Of a DNA stretch of 36,303 nt, positions 23,169 through 31,401 are shown one piece after another. The stretch is from Paenibacillus tianmuensis (lineage in GTDB: Bacteria > Bacillota > Bacilli > Paenibacillales > NBRC-103111), in assembly GCF_900100345.1 (NCBI RefSeq), contig NZ_FMTT01000054.1, forward strand, positions 1 to 36,303, in the 5' to 3' direction. Position 1 is the stretch's first letter, and every line of letters starts with the position of its first letter. Under the pieces are notes generated by a model. That model ran no database searches and had not been told where the DNA came from. It worked only from the letters and a program-made list of their open reading frames with translations. Position numbers and translations under genes: made by a program.

Positions 23169-24617
23169 GTGACAGCAGCAACCGACAAGAAATACGAGAC
23201 GGTCATCGGGCTCGAGGTGCACGTTGAACTGCACACGAACTCCAAAATTTTCTGCGGCTGCTCCACCGCCTTCGGAGCTCCGCCGAACACCCATACGTGT
23301 CCGATCTGTCTCGGACATCCCGGCGTGCTTCCCGTGCTGAACAAGCAAGCGGTGGAGTACGCGATGAAAGCGTCGATGGCGCTCAACTGCCAGATTGCAA
23401 CGGAGAGCAAATTCGACCGCAAAAACTATTTTTACCCCGACTCCCCGAAGGCGTACCAAATTTCGCAGTATGACAAGCCGGTCGGCGAGCATGGCTGGAT
23501 TGAAATCGAGGTCAACGGCGAAACGAAGCGCATCGGCATTACGCGCGTGCATTTGGAGGAAGATGCGGGCAAGCTGACGCACGTAGACGGAGGCCATGCC
23601 TCGCTCGTCGACTTCAACCGCGTCGGCACGCCGCTGATCGAGATCGTGTCCGAGCCGGATCTCCGCTCTCCCGAGGAAGCGCGGGCGTATCTGGAGAAGC
23701 TGAAAGCAATTATGCAGTACTGCGATGTCTCCGACGTGAAGATGGAGGAAGGCTCGCTGCGCTGCGACGCGAACATCAGCTTGCGTCCTTACGGGCAGAA
23801 GGAATTCGGCACCAAGGCCGAGTTGAAAAACATGAACTCATTCCGTGGCGTTCAGCGCGGACTGGAATACGAAGAATGGCGTCAGGCGGACGTGCTGGAC
23901 AGCGGCGGTAAAGTCGTACAGGAAACGCGCCGTTGGGACGAAGCGCAGGGCAAGACGCTGACGATGCGGAGCAAGGAACAAGCGCACGACTATCGTTATT
24001 TTCCGGACCCGGACCTCGTGGCGCTGCACATCGACGACGCTTGGAAAGCGCGCGTTCGCGAATCGATTCCCGAGCTGCCGGACGCCCGCAAGAAGCGGTA
24101 CGTCACCGAATACGGCCTGCCGAGCTATGACGCGGAGGTCATCACGTCGTCGATCAAGCTGGCTGACTTTTTCGAGGAAAGCTTGAATTTCACGAAGGAC
24201 GCCAAAGCCGTCTCCAACTGGATTATGGGCGATCTGCTCGGCTACTTGAACGCGAACAACCTGGAGCTGCAGGATGTCAAAGTGACCGGCAAAGGTCTCG
24301 GCGAAATGATCGGACTGATGGAAAAGGGGACGATCAGCAGTAAAATTGCCAAAACCGTCTTTAAAACGATGCTGGAAACGGGCAAAGCCCCGCAGACGAT
24401 CGTTGAGGAGCAGGGGCTTGTGCAGATCAGCGACGAAGGCGCAATTTTGGCTGTCGTTGAGCAGATTGTTGCGGGCAATCCGCAATCGGTGGCAGACTAC
24501 CAAGCGGGCAAAGAGAAAGCCGTCGGCTTCCTGGTCGGTCAAGTAATGAAAGAGACGAAGGGGAAAGCTAACCCCGGATTGGTAAACAAATTGATTATCG
24601 AGGTCTTGAACCGTTAA
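23169..24617 (+). CDS. gatB: Asp-tRNA(Asn)/Glu-tRNA(Gln) amidotransferase subunit B
   Basis: 482 residues from GTG 23169, nine bases after AAAGGAG. N-terminal kinase-like catalytic domain with YETVIGLEVHVELHT and the zinc-binding FCGCSTAFGAPPNTHTCPIC, KNYFYPDSPKAYQISQYDKP, EGSLRCDANIS and KNMNSFRGVQRGLEYE; C-terminal helical YqeY-like tail from about residue 330 (AKAVSNWIMGDLLGYLN, GKANPGLVNKLI). It phosphorylates the misacylated carboxylate and transfers ammonia to it. Last gene of the operon. Confidence 0.97.
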   Translation: MTAATDKKYETVIGLEVHVELHTNSKIFCGCSTAFGAPPNTHTCPICLGHPGVLPVLNKQAVEYAMKASMALNCQIATESKFDRKNYFYPDSPKAYQISQYDKPVGEHGWIEIEVNGETKRIGITRVHLEEDAGKLTHVDGGHASLVDFNRVGTPLIEIVSEPDLRSPEEARAYLEKLKAIMQYCDVSDVKMEEGSLRCDANISLRPYGQKEFGTKAELKNMNSFRGVQRGLEYEEWRQADVLDSGGKVVQETRRWDEAQGKTLTMRSKEQAHDYRYFPDPDLVALHIDDAWKARVRESIPELPDARKKRYVTEYGLPSYDAEVITSSIKLADFFEESLNFTKDAKAVSNWIMGDLLGYLNANNLELQDVKVTGKGLGEMIGLMEKGTISSKIAKTVFKTMLETGKAPQTIVEEQGLVQISDEGAILAVVEQIVAGNPQSVADYQAGKEKAVGFLVGQVMKETKGKANPGLVNKLIIEVLNR

Positions 24618-24627
24618 GACTATCAAT

Positions 24628-24660
24628 AAAGAGGCTGTCCTTGGAGACAGCCTCTTTTGT
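24628..24660 (+). terminator. Intrinsic terminator of gatCAB
   Basis: AAAGAGGCTGTC (24628-24639) pairs perfectly with GACAGCCTCTTT (24645-24656) around a CTTGG loop region, followed by TTGTTGT. Textbook structure just after gatB. Confidence 0.93.
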
Positions 24661-24745
24661 TGTAACCCAACGTTTCGTTTGGTAAAATATAGGGCAATCT
24701 AAGTGCCTCCGCTGTCGAATGAGGCTCGAAGGAGGCTGCATCCTC

Positions 24746-25198
24746 ATGATCAGACCGATTGAATTAAGCGATTTGAACGCCGTGCTGGAGCTGCTGTCGC
24801 TTCAGCAGGTCGCATACCGTATCGAAGCGGAGCTTGTCGGCTTCGAAGAAATTCCGCCGCTGCTCGATTCGCCACTTTCACTTCGGGAGTCGGGGGAAGC
24901 GTTTTTCGGCTGCTATTCGGATGAGCGGCTTGTCGGCGCGGCAGCCTGCAAGCAATCGCCCAAGGAAATGACCGTTTGCCGGATGATGGTGCATCCCGAC
25001 TGGTTCCGTCGCGGGATTGCTAGCCGTCTGCTGGAGCATATCGAGCAACATGTCCCGCCGGGAACGGTGATTAAAGTCGCTACGGGTACGAACAATACGC
25101 CGGCAGTACGGCTCTACGAAAAGCACGGGTACGAACCGGTACAGGTCCATTTGCTCGCGCCCGGCATTACTCTGACCCAATTTCAAAAAATCGTGTAG
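24746..25198 (+). CDS. GNAT-family N-acetyltransferase
   Basis: 150 residues from ATG 24746 (AAGGAGG upstream; the earlier ATG 24719 overlaps that site). The fold markers are IRPIELSDLNAVLELL at the start, MTVCRMMVHPDWFRRGIASRLL with the acetyl-CoA pyrophosphate loop R-R-G-I-A, and TGTNNTPAVRLYEKHGYEPV at the C-terminal strand. Substrate unknown. The stop overlaps the convergent gene by 16 bases. Confidence 0.88.
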   Translation: MIRPIELSDLNAVLELLSLQQVAYRIEAELVGFEEIPPLLDSPLSLRESGEAFFGCYSDERLVGAAACKQSPKEMTVCRMMVHPDWFRRGIASRLLEHIEQHVPPGTVIKVATGTNNTPAVRLYEKHGYEPVQVHLLAPGITLTQFQKIV

Positions 25199-26865
25199 TC
25201 GTCAAAGGCAACCACCACGCCGTCGACCGTACGCTGTACAATAGTTTCCCCGTGTACGGTCAGCTGCAATCTGCGGCCGCGGCGAGTCGTATAAGCAACC
25301 GACAAGGCGCCATCGCCGTCTTCGAAGGCGGGCTGCTTGTCCGGAGCGCCTGCAAACGCACGCCAGTCGTCCAGCGTCTCTACGCCGGACGCTTCCGCTT
25401 CCGCCGCCCCCATCGCTTCGACCACGACTGCGTTCCGCCCGTTAGAGAGCAGCGATGCTGCGGACAGGCGGTCATTTTGCTCTGTCACGCGCAACGGAAG
25501 CATCAGATGGACCGCTACGAAGACCTGCCCGAGCTTCCCATAGCCGCTTCGTTCTTCGACATGCCATTCGCCCATAGGCAAGCATCCGATCAGCGTATCG
25601 GCGGCCTCGGCATCCGGCGGCACGTCCCAGACGGCAATAACCGTGTCTTTGTCCAGCAGCACCTGTCCGTAAGAGCTGGCGTGGCGGTCGTCGCCCGGCG
25701 TGTAATTAGCCCCGGGATGGAAGAAGTACAGCTGATTTACGCCGAGTGCAGCCGTTGCCGTATCCAAGGGTAGCGAGACATCCCAACGCAGCTGTTCGTT
25801 ATCGAATTCGTCACGCCGCTCCCAAATGCCCCCGAGGGCATAGTCGTTTGTCAAATAGGCATACGTATGAGCTTCGGACTCGACCTTTTCATCGGCTTCG
25901 GCAAAACGGATTTTGCGCTTGAGCTCGCAAGGCGCTTGGCGGTTCATGGCTGCCTCCCGGACAGCCTCCGATACTTCATAGGTGAAGAGCGCCGCTCCCT
26001 CCAGACGCGGGAAAGTCGTCGGCGCCGGAAAATCGCCGAACTGGATATAGTCGTGCGGTGTATTCGTATCCTTCGGCGCATCGTGCGGCCAAATCCGGGA
26101 CTGGGGCCCCACCCAAGCGCCGCGCAAATACGATTCCGCGCGAAGTCTCCATAAATATTCGAGCAACTCCTCCGCGACCTTACGTGCTTGTTCATCCTGG
26201 ACGATTTCCCATACGCAAGTGAAAGCCTGAATCCAATGCCAATGCCAAGGGAGACAGCCGTACTCCTTGAATCCGAACGTATGTACGTGATCCAGCAGTC
26301 GGCGGGCGCATGCCATCCCTTCCTGGAGCAGTGCTCCGTCGGCGAAGATGTGCCCGAGCAGCAGCTTTAATGCGGTATGCTTCGCTTCGTGATGGTGCAT
26401 CGACGCCAGTGGGTGGCGGTACACGTTGCTTTTGTAAATGTGCAGCAGAGCTGCTTGAAGCTCGCTGTCCAGTTCAGGGGACAGCGCGTGGCGCATCTTT
26501 CCGTGGAATAGGATCAGCAGGCATCCCATCAGCTCTACCGGCAGTACGTGCGGCTTCGCCGCAGCCGGATCGGCTCCCAGATTTAGCGGCCAATGACCGT
26601 ACATCGGGCTGTCTAGATTTTGATCCTGCAGCGTCAGTACTTGACGAAGCATCCGGACGGACAGACCGGCCGCCGCTTTCCGGGTCTCCTCGCTCCAGTC
26701 GGGAGCGCCTTCGGCTACATAGGCAAACAGATGGGAAGCAAAATAAAAGTTGTCGCGCAAATCTTTATGAAACCAATAGCCGCTCTCCAGCAGTGGCAGA
26801 GCAAGAGCCTGCTCGGCCGTAAGACGGAGAACGAGACGTCTCCGTTCGTTCGTTTCCTGTTTCAT
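25183..26865 (-). CDS. Uncharacterised 560-residue protein, possible carbohydrate-active fold
   Basis: ATG 26863-26865 after GGAGGAATG. Residues 1-300 are rich in helix-forming, aromatic sequence: GYWFHKDLRDNFYFASHLFAYVAE, SPMYGHWPLNLG, ASMHHHEAKHTALKLLLGHIF, EYGCLPWHWHWIQAFTCVWE. Such repeated aromatic helices suggest an (alpha/alpha) toroid. Residues about 330-560 look like a beta-sandwich (NDYALGGIWERRDEFDN, ANYTPGDDRHASSYGQVLLDKD, GRRLQLTVHGETIVQRTVDG). Toroid plus sandwich is the plan of many polysaccharide lyases and heparinase-like enzymes, but I see no family-defining motif. No signal peptide. His172-type clusters and the YGGL-like GGIWERR stretch are the places to look for active-site residues. 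Monocistronic. Confidence 0.72.
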   Translation of the reverse strand: MKQETNERRRLVLRLTAEQALALPLLESGYWFHKDLRDNFYFASHLFAYVAEGAPDWSEETRKAAAGLSVRMLRQVLTLQDQNLDSPMYGHWPLNLGADPAAAKPHVLPVELMGCLLILFHGKMRHALSPELDSELQAALLHIYKSNVYRHPLASMHHHEAKHTALKLLLGHIFADGALLQEGMACARRLLDHVHTFGFKEYGCLPWHWHWIQAFTCVWEIVQDEQARKVAEELLEYLWRLRAESYLRGAWVGPQSRIWPHDAPKDTNTPHDYIQFGDFPAPTTFPRLEGAALFTYEVSEAVREAAMNRQAPCELKRKIRFAEADEKVESEAHTYAYLTNDYALGGIWERRDEFDNEQLRWDVSLPLDTATAALGVNQLYFFHPGANYTPGDDRHASSYGQVLLDKDTVIAVWDVPPDAEAADTLIGCLPMGEWHVEERSGYGKLGQVFVAVHLMLPLRVTEQNDRLSAASLLSNGRNAVVVEAMGAAEAEASGVETLDDWRAFAGAPDKQPAFEDGDGALSVAYTTRRGRRLQLTVHGETIVQRTVDGVVVAFDDYTIF

Positions 26866-26904
26866 GAAGCATCATTCCTCCAGTACTTGTCCCATGCTTA
26901 ATTT

Positions 26905-26912
26905 AAACGTTT
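26905..26912 (-). promoter_or_regulatory. AAACGTTT palindrome, LacI-family-operator-like
   Basis: AAACGTTT within TTTAAACGTTTCA lies 40 bases upstream of the 560-residue gene. LacI-family regulators of sugar genes often bind such AAACG/CGTTT centres. Suggestive only, but it would agree with a carbohydrate role. Confidence 0.3.
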
Positions 26913-27003
26913 CACTTCTTTAGTCTACCTGCAACTGTACCGAAGTCAATGACTTTTCTGCGGAATATTTTTACCAGGTCTCCATCGGAAGAGCATGACG
27001 TGT

Positions 27004-27009
27004 TACAAT
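27004..27009 (+). promoter_or_regulatory. Extended -10 promoter of the MgtC-like gene
   Basis: TACAAT (27004-27009) preceded by TGT makes a TGN extended -10. The -35 region is poor. The ATG is 40 bases downstream. Confidence 0.35.
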
Positions 27010-27048
27010 ATCTTCAATATCTTGTTTGTAAGGGAGGCGGTTTCATTT

Positions 27049-27741
27049 ATGCACGATCCATGGACGATCGATACGCTTCATATTACGCTCAGATTGGTAT
27101 TGTCGCTGCTGTTCGGCGGCTTGATCGGAATCGAGAGGGAGCAGAGCAGCCATGCCGCCGGACTGCGCACGCACATGCTCGTTTGCCTTGGTTCCACGCT
27201 GATTATGCTCTTATCCATGTATGGTTTTTCCGAATTTACCAAGCTGGACAACGTACGGTTGGACCCGTCCCGTCTGGCTGCCCAAGTCATCAGCGGAATT
27301 GGATTTCTCGGTGCGGGCACCATTCTATATACAGGCAAATCGATCACCGGCCTCACGACGGCCGCTTCCCTATGGGTGGTAGCCGCGATCGGTCTTGCGA
27401 CGGGAGCCGGCTTTTATTATGCGGCCGCACTAAGCTGCGTGTTTGCCTTGATCAGTTTGTTTGTGCTTAACCTGGTGGAGAAAAAATACTTCCGCGCCAA
27501 AAAGCTGCACCATATTCAACTGAAAGCGCTGGATACGCCGAGCTTGATCGGCAAAGTTACAGTTTTGCTTGCCGATAAAGGAAGCGTAATCCAGAAGCTT
27601 TCCGTCGAAGAGATGCCTTCGGAAGAAGAGGACTTCATTTACATCACCCTCACACTGAGGCTTGCCAAAGGCGACAATGTCAGCCAAACCGTCGAAGATC
27701 TGATGCGGCTGGATGGCGTCCGGTCCGTTTCCTGCGATTAA
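27049..27741 (+). CDS. MgtC/SapB-family membrane protein
   Basis: 230 residues from ATG 27049 with GGGAGGCGG upstream; the frame start at 26995 has no site. Residues 15-140 hold four or five membrane helices with the MgtC signature LLFGGLIGIEREQ, AAGLRTHMLVCLGSTLIML, QVISGIGFLGAGTIL and GLTTAASLWVVAAIGLATGAG. Residues 150-230 are a soluble ACT-like tail (IQLKALDTPSLIGKVTVLLAD). Family members affect magnesium starvation and membrane ATPase control. No magnesium-responsive leader is obvious. Confidence 0.9.
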   Translation: MHDPWTIDTLHITLRLVLSLLFGGLIGIEREQSSHAAGLRTHMLVCLGSTLIMLLSMYGFSEFTKLDNVRLDPSRLAAQVISGIGFLGAGTILYTGKSITGLTTAASLWVVAAIGLATGAGFYYAAALSCVFALISLFVLNLVEKKYFRAKKLHHIQLKALDTPSLIGKVTVLLADKGSVIQKLSVEEMPSEEEDFIYITLTLRLAKGDNVSQTVEDLMRLDGVRSVSCD

Positions 27742-27787
27742 AATAAAACTTTTTGAATGGTTTTGAAGGGGTTTCGGGGAGGAACGG

Positions 27788-27794
27788 CGTCTAA
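27788..27794 (+). promoter_or_regulatory. Possible ECF-type -10 motif (CGTCTAA)
   Basis: CGTCTAA at 27788-27794 matches the -10 region frequently seen at autoregulated ECF sigma promoters in Bacillales, but no clean GAAAC -35 lies at 16 bases; the nearest GAA-like box is 18 or more away. If real, translation of the sigma factor would start at 27820, 27829 or 27838. Confidence 0.3.
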
Positions 27795-27837
27795 GGTTTC
27801 AAGAGCGCAGATCAAGGCGGTGAGCAATGTGGAGAGC

Positions 27838-28431
27838 ATGGCGGATGAACAGCTGGTCGACCTAATCCGTCAAGGGGATGAAGAAGCGTACCGGGTATTG
27901 ATGGCACGTTATCAGGACTATATCTATACGCTGATTTATCGCATGACCTTACATCGCGAAACAGCCGAAGATTTGACTCAGGAAGTATTTATCAAGCTGT
28001 ACCGTTCCCTCGCCAACTTTCGTGGCGACGCCAAGTTTAAAACTTGGCTTTACCGGATGACCGTCAATCTGGTCACCGACTACAGGCGTTCGCAGCGGCG
28101 CAAGCCGTACGAAGCGATTCTGGACAAAATTAAGGGCTGGTTCGGAGACCGCCGGGAAGAGCCCGAGGCCCGCGCGCTGCAAAAGGAAGAGCAGGAAACG
28201 ATGCAGCGGCTGCTCGCCGATCTGCCGGACAAATACCGGCTCATTCTGTATTTGTATCACTACAAACAGTTGTCGTATCAAGAAATTTCGGATGCGACCG
28301 GGCTGCCGATGAAGACGATTGAAACGAGACTGTATCGCGGCAAATCGCTGCTTAAAGAAAAATGGCTGGAGGTGCGGGGACATGACCATCATGCATCCAA
28401 ACGATCAAGAGCTGCTACGCTTTCTGAATAA
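27838..28431 (+). CDS. ECF RNA polymerase sigma factor (SigW-like)
   Basis: 197 residues if started at ATG 27838, where family similarity begins (MADEQLVDLIRQGDEEAYRVL). The frame opens at ATG 27757, and GTG 27820 and GTG 27829 are alternatives. Region 2 contains YQDYIYTLIYRMT, AEDLTQEVFIKLYRSLANFRGDAKFKTWLYRMTVNLVTDYRR; region 4 has LLADLPDKYRLILYLYHYKQLSYQEISDATGLPMKTIETRLYRGKSLLKEKW. No extra C-terminal domain. It binds core polymerase and should activate this operon in response to release from the anti-sigma factor just downstream, with which it overlaps by 50 bases. Confidence 0.9.
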   Translation: MADEQLVDLIRQGDEEAYRVLMARYQDYIYTLIYRMTLHRETAEDLTQEVFIKLYRSLANFRGDAKFKTWLYRMTVNLVTDYRRSQRRKPYEAILDKIKGWFGDRREEPEARALQKEEQETMQRLLADLPDKYRLILYLYHYKQLSYQEISDATGLPMKTIETRLYRGKSLLKEKWLEVRGHDHHASKRSRAATLSE

Positions 28432-28873
28432 AAGCTGCTCTGAATTGGAATACCATCGGATCGCACGTCACATGAAGGCTTGTGCTCCATGCCGCGGGAG
28501 ACTGTCCGACTTTTTGGACGTCGAACTGATGTTGGATCAGCTTGCCGTCGAACAGGCGCCTGCAGAGTTGACGGACCGTGTCATGTCCGCTGTGCGTTCG
28601 GGAAGAGCGCATGCGTCACCGGATCGGCCGCTGCCGGATTACCCGGCGTTCGAGGCGCAAGCTTCCTCGCCCCGGCGCAAATGGAAGCCTTATTGGCGTA
28701 CCGAGCTGCTTCACGGGATGGTCGCCATGGCTGCTACGTTCCTATTTATCGTTTCCGGCGCATTCGGGAAGCTGATGTCTCTGGATCCGAATCAATGGGA
28801 GGCCGACGTTCGTACCGGCGCCCTTCAATTGTTCCACATCGTCGAATCGGTATCGCGCCAATTGTTGTCATAA
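28382..28873 (+). CDS. Zinc-finger anti-sigma factor
   Basis: 163 residues from ATG 28382 (GGAGG nine bases upstream; ATG 28391 also possible). ZAS domain with His30-x3-Cys34-x2-Cys37 (RHMKACAPC), preceded by DQELLRFLNKSCSELEYH. A single membrane segment HGMVAMAATFLFIVSGAFG lies at about residues 112-135, followed by a short outside region. It should hold the ECF sigma factor at the membrane until an envelope signal triggers release. Part of the overlapping sigma/anti-sigma pair. Confidence 0.88.
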   Translation: MTIMHPNDQELLRFLNKSCSELEYHRIARHMKACAPCRGRLSDFLDVELMLDQLAVEQAPAELTDRVMSAVRSGRAHASPDRPLPDYPAFEAQASSPRRKWKPYWRTELLHGMVAMAATFLFIVSGAFGKLMSLDPNQWEADVRTGALQLFHIVESVSRQLLS

Positions 28874-28888
28874 GGAGGGAATCTACGA

Positions 28889-29524
28889 ATGCAGGACCAA
28901 CCGAAAGGCCCACATTATCATCGTGAGGATCGGGAAGACGAGTTTTTGCGGGAACGAATGGAACGGTGGGGGCAGTCCCAAAAACCGCCGTTCGATCCTT
29001 TTTTCAGACCGAAGCCTCATAAGAACAAATGGCTAGCCGGGTTATTTTCGTTTTTTATTCCAGGCACCGGACAGTTATATCTGGGTTTGATGCAGCGGGG
29101 CTTGGGGATCATGCTGCTGTTTATGATGAATATCTTCGCCATTGTATATTTCGCTACCAACGGAGCGGGAAGCATTCCGCTGATCGTTTTGTTTTCTCTG
29201 CTTATGCCCGTCACTTACTTCTACAATATCTTCGATGCGCTGCAGCAGACGGATCGGGTTAACGGGTACGGGCATCCCCTATATTTTGACGAACCCCGGA
29301 TGGAAGGGGATTCCCCGTTTGCATCCGAGAAGCCGCTGCGCAAACTGCGTCAGGGAAACATATTCGGCTATGCGCTCATCGCAGCGGGCGTGCTGTTGTT
29401 TCTGGCCGGAGGCAAGCCGCAGTGGCTCGAACGCGTATTTGACTTTGTCGGTTCGTCGTTTGGCGCCGTTATTTTGATTGCCATCGGGGTTTACATGTTC
29501 TATAAAGAATCCAGGAAAAAATAA
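28889..29524 (+). CDS. TM2-like membrane protein of the ECF operon
   Basis: 211 residues, ATG 28889 after AAGGAGGG. A charged N-terminal part (residues 1-45: DREDEFLRERMERW, PFFRPKPHKNK) is followed by helices LAGLFSFFIPGTGQLYLG, GLGIMLLFMMNIFAIVY, LIVLFSLLMPVTYFYNIFDA and, near the C-terminus, NIFGYALIAAGVLLFLAGG and SFGAVILIAIGVYMFY. The G-T-G-Q-L-Y-L-G motif is that of TM2-domain proteins; the C-terminal pair is like LiaI/LiaF-type membrane modules. It ends 13 bases before the DUF4097 gene and probably senses or shields membrane stress. Confidence 0.78.
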   Translation: MQDQPKGPHYHREDREDEFLRERMERWGQSQKPPFDPFFRPKPHKNKWLAGLFSFFIPGTGQLYLGLMQRGLGIMLLFMMNIFAIVYFATNGAGSIPLIVLFSLLMPVTYFYNIFDALQQTDRVNGYGHPLYFDEPRMEGDSPFASEKPLRKLRQGNIFGYALIAAGVLLFLAGGKPQWLERVFDFVGSSFGAVILIAIGVYMFYKESRKK

Positions 29525-29537
29525 GGAGAGAATTCCA

Positions 29538-30785
29538 ATGCATAAGGCAGGCCGTTACACGGCGGCAATTTTGCTCGTATGTGTCGGCGGTGCCGTAATA
29601 GCCGACAAGACGACGGGCACTCACCTGACTGCGATGCTGGCGGATTGGTGGCCTCTGTTGTTTGTTTTGCTCGGAATTGAATATATTTTGTTCAATATCA
29701 AATTTGGAAACAGCGATCGTCAATTGAAGCTCGACATTGGCGGGATTATTTTCGCGGTCCTTATCGCTGCCATCGTCATTATTAGTACCCAGAGCGGTGA
29801 GCTTCTGAAAAAGTTCAACGGCTGGACCGTTAACGGGACGATCGATATGATGGCCGAAGGAAAGAAATTCGATAAAGGCATAACCGCCATCGAGCTTCCT
29901 GCTCCCGTCGACAACGTGAAGGTGGACAATGAAAGTGGCAACGTCGTTCTTAAGTCCGGGCCGGTCGACCAGCTTCAAGTCGATGTCAAGGTTTATGTTA
30001 AAGGTGTCAACGAAGACGATGCGCAAGTACTCGCGAACGAATCCAAGCTGGAGCACAGCGTGAGCAGCAATACGCTCAACATTCAGGCTATATCCAAAGA
30101 ATACGAAGGCGTCGGCGCCCTGTTCGGAAACCGCAAACCGCGGATGGATCTGGTCGTCACTCTGCCTGCTCAGCATAAAGTCAATGTGGAGCTGCAGATG
30201 CGCAATGGCAATATCGATGCATCCGGACTGCCGATTAAGCAGCGTCTCTATGGACATACGACGAATGGGGAAATCCGTCTTGAGAATCTGCAGGGCGAGT
30301 TGAATTTGGAGAGCACCAACGGCAAAGTTCAAACCGAACGTACAGCAGGACCGATGACGCTCAAAACCACAAACGGACAAATGCAGGTGACAGATCATCA
30401 AGGGGATACGACGCTGAAATCGACCAATGGGAAGCTTCGTATCGACAATGTGACGGGAGCGCTTCAGGCCGAAACGAGCAACGGCAGCGTCGTCGCCCAG
30501 GGGACGTTTAAAGGCGTAAAATTACAATCGACCAACGGGTCCATCGAAGTGAGCAGCATGGTTGTCGACGGCGACTGGGACGTGAAAATGACTCACGGCA
30601 AGCTTGAGGTCAAGCTTCCGCAAAAAGGCGACTACCGGATCGACGGCACAGGGGACAAGGGAGGCATCAAAACCGATCTGCCTTTGTCCATTCAAGCGGA
30701 TAGCGTCAAAGGCACGGTTGGAAGCGGCAAGCATACGATTAAGCTGCGTACCAACGACAGGCTTACCATCCAGGGGACCAATTGA
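29538..30785 (+). CDS. DUF4097-family beta-repeat protein (LiaG/LiaF-like), membrane-anchored
   Basis: 415 residues from ATG 29538 (AAGGAGAG upstream; the longer frame from 29478 overlaps the previous gene). Two or three hydrophobic segments lie in residues 5-95 (TAAILLVCVGGAVIA, WWPLLFVLLGIEYILF, IIFAVLIAAIVIIS). Residues 120-415 form a repeated right-handed beta structure with a T/S-N-G at each turn: NGNIDASG, TTNGEIRLEN, STNGKVQTER, TTNGQMQVTD, STNGKLRIDN, TSNGSVVAQG, STNGSIEVSS, about 20 residues apart. DUF4097 proteins accompany Lia-type and ECF cell-envelope responses. The -35 box of perR begins inside its stop region. Confidence 0.88.
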   Translation: MHKAGRYTAAILLVCVGGAVIADKTTGTHLTAMLADWWPLLFVLLGIEYILFNIKFGNSDRQLKLDIGGIIFAVLIAAIVIISTQSGELLKKFNGWTVNGTIDMMAEGKKFDKGITAIELPAPVDNVKVDNESGNVVLKSGPVDQLQVDVKVYVKGVNEDDAQVLANESKLEHSVSSNTLNIQAISKEYEGVGALFGNRKPRMDLVVTLPAQHKVNVELQMRNGNIDASGLPIKQRLYGHTTNGEIRLENLQGELNLESTNGKVQTERTAGPMTLKTTNGQMQVTDHQGDTTLKSTNGKLRIDNVTGALQAETSNGSVVAQGTFKGVKLQSTNGSIEVSSMVVDGDWDVKMTHGKLEVKLPQKGDYRIDGTGDKGGIKTDLPLSIQADSVKGTVGSGKHTIKLRTNDRLTIQGTN

Positions 30786-30811
30786 CAATTTGCTGAAATT
30801 CCGGATAAAAT
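30782..30811 (+). promoter_or_regulatory. Sigma-A promoter of perR
   Basis: Perfect TTGACA (30782-30787) overlapping the TGA stop of the preceding gene, 18-base spacer, TAAAAT (30806-30811), 42 bases before the perR start. No clear 15-bp PerR box is seen. Confidence 0.75.
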
Positions 30812-30853
30812 AAAGTGATACACTTTTTTTCCCGGATTAGGCGGTGAGCACTA

Positions 30854-31285
30854 TTGAAACATTCATTGGAACAGGCACTTAACAAACTCAAAACGATGGG
30901 TATTCGGATGACTCCGCAGCGGCATGCCATTTTATCTTATTTGATCAATACAATGTCCCATCCGACGGCGGATGAAATATATAAAGCGTTGTCGCCGCTT
31001 TATCCTAGCATGAGCGTGGCGACGGTATACAATAACCTTAAGGTATTTATCGAAAGCGGATTGGTACGGGAGATGACCTATGGCGATCATTCCAGCCGCT
31101 TTGACGCGGATTTGTCCGAGCACTATCATGCGCTTTGCGAGGAATGCGGCAAGCTGGTCGACTTCGCTTACAAGCCGCTGGACGACCTGGAGCAAGCGGC
31201 CGGCGAAATGACCGGATTCCAGGTGAAAAGCCATCGGGTGGAAGTTTACGGCATTTGTTCGGACTGTGCCAAGCAGACGACATGA
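30854..31285 (+). CDS. perR: Peroxide-responsive Fur-family repressor PerR
   Basis: 143 residues from TTG 30854 (GGCGGTGAGC upstream). N-terminal winged helix with RMTPQRHAILSYL, SHPTADEIYKAL and MSVATVYNNLKVFIESGLV; dimer domain with SSRFDADLSEHYHALCEECGKL, first CxxC (CEEC) and second (CSDC). The His/Asp metal-sensing ligands expected of PerR are present, including the SRFD aspartate that is typical of PerR rather than Fur or Zur. It represses peroxide-defence genes until iron-catalysed oxidation of histidines. Gene order perR, ygzB, ygxA, rrn matches Bacillus subtilis apart from one insertion. Confidence 0.92.
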   Translation: MKHSLEQALNKLKTMGIRMTPQRHAILSYLINTMSHPTADEIYKALSPLYPSMSVATVYNNLKVFIESGLVREMTYGDHSSRFDADLSEHYHALCEECGKLVDFAYKPLDDLEQAAGEMTGFQVKSHRVEVYGICSDCAKQTT

Positions 31286-31310
31286 TAGATTCGTAGAATT
31301 AAGGCATAAT

Positions 31311-31357
31311 GGACGTGTCTGGATTCCCGCGGCTGCGGGTAGACGCGTCCTTTTTTT
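31311..31357 (+). terminator. Intrinsic terminator of perR
   Basis: GGACGTGTC (31311-31319) pairs with GACGCGTCC (31342-31350) with one wobble, inner stem CCCGC/GCGGG, then seven T. Confidence 0.9.
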
Positions 31358-31401
31358 CTTTAACCATCAGCTTAGCCTCATCATGTGACGGGAGTGAAAC
31401 C

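Noticed and set aside
21977..23422. 481-codon minus-strand frame
   Set aside because: Antisense to gatA and gatB, whose identity is certain.
31309..31401. Upstream extension of the GH18 gene
   Set aside because: It would encode the perR terminator hairpin; ATG 31402 has its own binding site.
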